Source of the DNA: CALWOS01 sp963595735
Lineage (GTDB): Bacteria; Bacillota; Clostridia; Oscillospirales; Oscillospiraceae
Length of the DNA: 64,000 nt
Assembly (NCBI GenBank): GCA_963595735.1
Contig: CAVBJJ010000001.1
Coordinates: 62,001-126,000, forward strand
Direction of reading: 5' to 3'
A model generated the notes under the pieces. That model was not told where the DNA came from, did not search any database, and saw only the letters and a list, made by a program, of their open reading frames with translations. Below, in pieces: positions 62,101-64,000 of the stretch. Positions within the stretch are counted from its first letter, which is position 1; each line of letters begins with the position of its first letter. The position numbers and the translations under genes are program-made.

Positions 62101-64000
62101 TCTGCAAAGAGAGGCGTGGTGGGGGTGCTTTGCGGGATGTACAGATTGAAAATTTTGTGTCCCTGGCCATCGAATGTACCGGCAAAGGGCTTTTGCTTGT
62201 TGGTGTTGGTCAGCTTCCAGATGCCGATGGGCGTCCAGATCTTACCACCCAGATCCAGGTCCTCTGTCAGCACAAAATATTTGTCTGCATAGGTCTCCCC
62301 TTTCAGAACGCTCTGTGCCAGATAGGCCAGCTGCGCCTCTGTATCGATTCGATAGGGATCCTCGGCAGTGCCGGTGCCGCCTGCAAATGCATCCGCGGCA
62401 TAGGCGCTCCATTGGTCGCTGGCGGCAATGTCCATGTTACCCTGAACGCCGGCGCCGCCCAGATAGGAGACCTCGACCTTGCCGTTCTGGGCAGAGGCTG
62501 TTTCTTCAAACTTGGCAAAGGACAGCGTGATCACGGTGGTGTCTCCGCTGTCGTCCTGGGCAATACCGGTGATCTTCTGATCCAGCAAGGCAGGCTCGCC
62601 GTCCAGCTGCGTTTTCAGCTGGAAGTTCGCCTGCTCCAAGGTGCGGTAGCTCAGCTTTTTATTCATGACGACCTTAACGGCGCCGTTGGTTGCGCTGACG
62701 GAGGCGATGGCCAGCCCCTCTTTTTCGTCAATGGCATAATTTTGAGGGTAGGCGCTTTCCTCCCAAACCAGCTTGGGATAGCCGTTATCGTTTGCAGTAA
62801 AGGCCTCGCCGAGAACGCTTGCCGCGGCTTTCAGCTGGGCTTCGTTGTAGGGCGCGCTTCCCGCAAAGTCTTCTTTATAAACGAGATATTCGCCATCCTC
62901 TGTTTTTTTCTGCCCCACGCCGAAGAGGTCTGTATTGATGGTATCGGTCTTGAGGTAGAACACATTCTTCAAAACGGGATCATATCGGTCAATGTGACCG
63001 ATCGCACCGCCGACCGCAATAACATTGACCGGCATTTGCAGCCGCACACTGCCGGAGCTGTAGCAGTTTGTTACTTCGCTGTAAAAAATATCACCGATCA
63101 GGCCTCCGGTTTCGGGCGTCGTATAGACCGCGCCAAATTCTGTGGATGTATTTACAATATCACCTGTAGCGTAGCAGTTTCGGACTTTAGTCCTCGTCAC
63201 AGTACCGATCAAGCCGCCAAGCTGGGTTCTGGCTGCGACAATATTACCCGTGGCATAGCAGTTGACAACCGCACTATTGCTGGCGCTTCCGGCCAGACCA
63301 CCGATTTCTTGACTGTTCTTTGCGGTATCCACTTTAATATTGATAGAGCTGCCGCAGTTCAAAAGATATGCGTTGGACTGCACTGCGGACGCCAGACCGC
63401 CCACATAGCTTACTCTATCGGCTCTTTGTGAAAAGTCCCAATCGCTGTCGGCAACGACCAGGTTTTTCACCACACCGCCGGATTGCACTTTGTTGAAAAA
63501 GCCGATATTCGCGACTATGCCCTCGGAGATCCGAATGTGTGTGATTTTATGACCCTGGCCGTTAAAGGTACCCTTCAAACTGGCGATCGGGGTCCATGTA
63601 TGGGCGGAAAGGTCAATGTCCTTGGTCAGGACTGCGCACTTTGTCTGGTTGTTCTTGTCGTTCAGCAGGTTGGCATACCAGGCCAGCTGCGCGGCTGTAC
63701 TGATCTCATAGGGATCGGCTTCGGAGCCGTCGCCCTTGGTGCAGGCCTCGGCATATGCTTTCCAATCGGGGCTTTGCGCAATAGTAAAGCCGCCGGAGAG
63801 CTGCTTGCCCTTGAACCCAACCGTGAAATTGATGTTCTGGTCGGCTGTGGAGGCCTCGATCGCTGTAAAGCTAACGGTCACAACGGTCTTGCCGTCCTGG
63901 GTGGCCTGGTCAAGCTTTTTGGGGGTGACCGCCGTTTCGTCTTTGCCGTTTACCGTGTAGCGCAGCGTCACATCGGCCGCGTTGACAGTGGTATATTGCA
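59112..64000 (-). CDS. Giant SLH surface protein with GLUG-type beta-helix repeats (N terminus beyond right edge)
   Basis: At least 1629 residues; the frame is open to the window end, so the start and signal peptide are missing. Repeated modules of two kinds alternate: GLUG-type beta-helix repeats (FAGTFDGQGHKIFNLYI, IGGLAGSASNSAVVNCYATGNI) and Ig-like sandwiches (VTLRYTVNGKD, LSYRTLEQANFQL). Repeats with AVPAGSTEIKGL-type sequence follow, then an InlB-like module (about residues 1360-1430 of the visible part) and three SLH repeats at the C terminus. It is probably an adhesin or structural S-layer protein. No DUF4430 motif was found in it. Confidence 0.85.
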   Translation of the reverse strand, partial: QYTTVNAADVTLRYTVNGKDETAVTPKKLDQATQDGKTVVTVSFTAIEASTADQNINFTVGFKGKQLSGGFTIAQSPDWKAYAEACTKGDGSEADPYEISTAAQLAWYANLLNDKNNQTKCAVLTKDIDLSAHTWTPIASLKGTFNGQGHKITHIRISEGIVANIGFFNKVQSGGVVKNLVVADSDWDFSQRADRVSYVGGLASAVQSNAYLLNCGSSINIKVDTAKNSQEIGGLAGSASNSAVVNCYATGNIVAARTQLGGLIGTVTRTKVRNCYATGDIVNTSTEFGAVYTTPETGGLIGDIFYSEVTNCYSSGSVRLQMPVNVIAVGGAIGHIDRYDPVLKNVFYLKTDTINTDLFGVGQKKTEDGEYLVYKEDFAGSAPYNEAQLKAAASVLGEAFTANDNGYPKLVWEESAYPQNYAIDEKEGLAIASVSATNGAVKVVMNKKLSYRTLEQANFQLKTQLDGEPALLDQKITGIAQDDSGDTTVITLSFAKFEETASAQNGKVEVSYLGGAGVQGNMDIAASDQWSAYAADAFAGGTGTAEDPYRIDTEAQLAYLAQSVLKGETYADKYFVLTEDLDLGGKIWTPIGIWKLTNTNKQKPFAGTFDGQGHKIFNLYIPQSTPTTPLFAESVGLFGGNQGTIKNLSISGYTFGTYMGSIAVYNYGTIENCHSSVDMECYVDGKAYGTDGYNEVGGICGPNYGVVKDCTYRGTITQTNTWSYANFGGIASCCKDSTTESAIINCYNYGTIYATGDTGGITAVAANKNGCTIEYCFNSGTIVNLGASTGGIIGQTRNDAKTTVKNCYNIGSLERHPKGNVGDVRSGALIGNANPYRSTITVENCYNAGMMRYVNWKNGGLFGDDNAAASNCYYLDSTYIQATPNGNAAGAAVPEKEMKSAAFAAKLGDAFVQDTSNVNNGYPILKGQRSDELTAAPTGLKGQTGKITGLSKDKLYEYRSCADRTAKYIAVPAGSTEIKGLESDNYEVRFAQTEDSIPSCSVTVNVPGNMCGYVDIPGSDVNYSENTYITADPYNTPYGAQLSYQWKIGEKEDGSDAVNIEGATNRYLLLTEDMAGKYITAAISAKGYKGTIMATRVVERAYATLAPLGLSGFAPTTENGTDGRILGLKADRNYEYCVKDAEEYIAVPAGSTEITGLATGTYNVRYAETAGVRASSPAAVDVPEYNGNVKYITGSVKVVGDGSVGSTLKAEVTGAPEGCTLQYQWQYRGSSVTDSDIEGATNAEYQPTVDLLNAKSVWVTVTAEGYAGKLVAAVPAITKKAAPAAPAVTAVNETAKDADNGKITGLDPAVSYEYKLADAFSYNKVPANTEEISNLAPGTYLVRIVETEDTLASETATAVIKAFGSTAGGGGGGGGSAVVSNKPQLTVGEGGTASADEKGNVTIKANDGYVVKDVTVNGVSKGAVTSLSGLTAKDKVVVTFEKKQTTVGGFTDIADHWGKDAILFTVEKGLFNGVTETTFEPDGKMTRAMLATVLYRMENQPEGAAAAGFVDVKADAWYAEGVNWAAGAKLVNGVGENKFAPDDNISREQLAAMLYRYAQFKKYDVSKQGDLAQFTDHAKVGDWAKEAIVWAVGSGIIQGDNGSINPQGEATRAEVATMLQRFLSIDQK

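Overview
The window looks like chromosome from a high-GC member of the class Clostridia, most likely an Oscillospiraceae-type gut anaerobe. The reasons are strong AGGAGG-type ribosome binding sites with some GTG and TTG starts, S-layer-homology (SLH) surface proteins, AddAB instead of RecBCD, the Firmicute order gdpP-rplI-dnaB-tilS-hpt-ftsH, and GC-rich coding sequence. The genus is an inference. No tRNA, rRNA, CRISPR array, phage gene or intact insertion sequence was recognised.

Left part (1-15.4 kb). A partial short-chain reductase and a zinc-ribbon/PASTA membrane protein are followed by the most striking locus in the window, entirely on the minus strand. Two cobalamin riboswitches, each with its own sigma-A promoter, head two adjacent transcription units. 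The first (promoter near 15.37 kb) encodes an SLH-anchored beta-propeller protein, a membrane-anchored DUF4430 (transcobalamin C-terminal-like) protein, and a complete dedicated ECF transporter: EcfT, a fused EcfA-EcfA' and an S component. The second (promoter near 8.68 kb) encodes a 1954-residue SLH protein with leucine-rich repeats and its own DUF4430 domain. I read this as a cell-surface B12 capture and relay system of a Gram-positive cell: wall-held binders, a membrane-tethered receptor, then an ECF importer. It would be functionally parallel to BtuG/BtuB of Bacteroidetes but built from unrelated parts.

Middle part (15.4-47 kb). This is housekeeping: ftsH, hpt, tilS, dnaB, rplI and gdpP on the minus strand; a polar amino-acid binding lipoprotein; a PMT-type glycosyltransferase; a histidinol-phosphatase-type PHP enzyme; rpiB; rpmE; addA and addB; a YmdB-type phosphoesterase; an SbcD/SbcC-like pair; an RNA methyltransferase; an amino-acid ABC permease and ATPase; and a CsoR-type repressor with a metal P-type ATPase. 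Two tiny lipoproteins look like the leader and linker of the binding protein without its ligand-binding domain, and one of them shares a near-identical promoter with it.

Right part (47-64 kb). A broken maltose-acetyltransferase gene abuts a dispersed repeat. Then come a GNAT, an aldo/keto reductase, a ferredoxin, a DUF1294 protein, a YgiQ-type radical SAM protein, a phosphatase with a C-terminal SH3-like tail, and a histidine-phosphatase/GNAT fusion. Two giant SLH proteins end the window; one carries DUF4430-like modules and the other runs off the right edge.

A MITE-like repeat of about 140 bp with palindromic ends occurs three times (1981, 25182, 47062), with a fourth, internally deleted copy at 15489.
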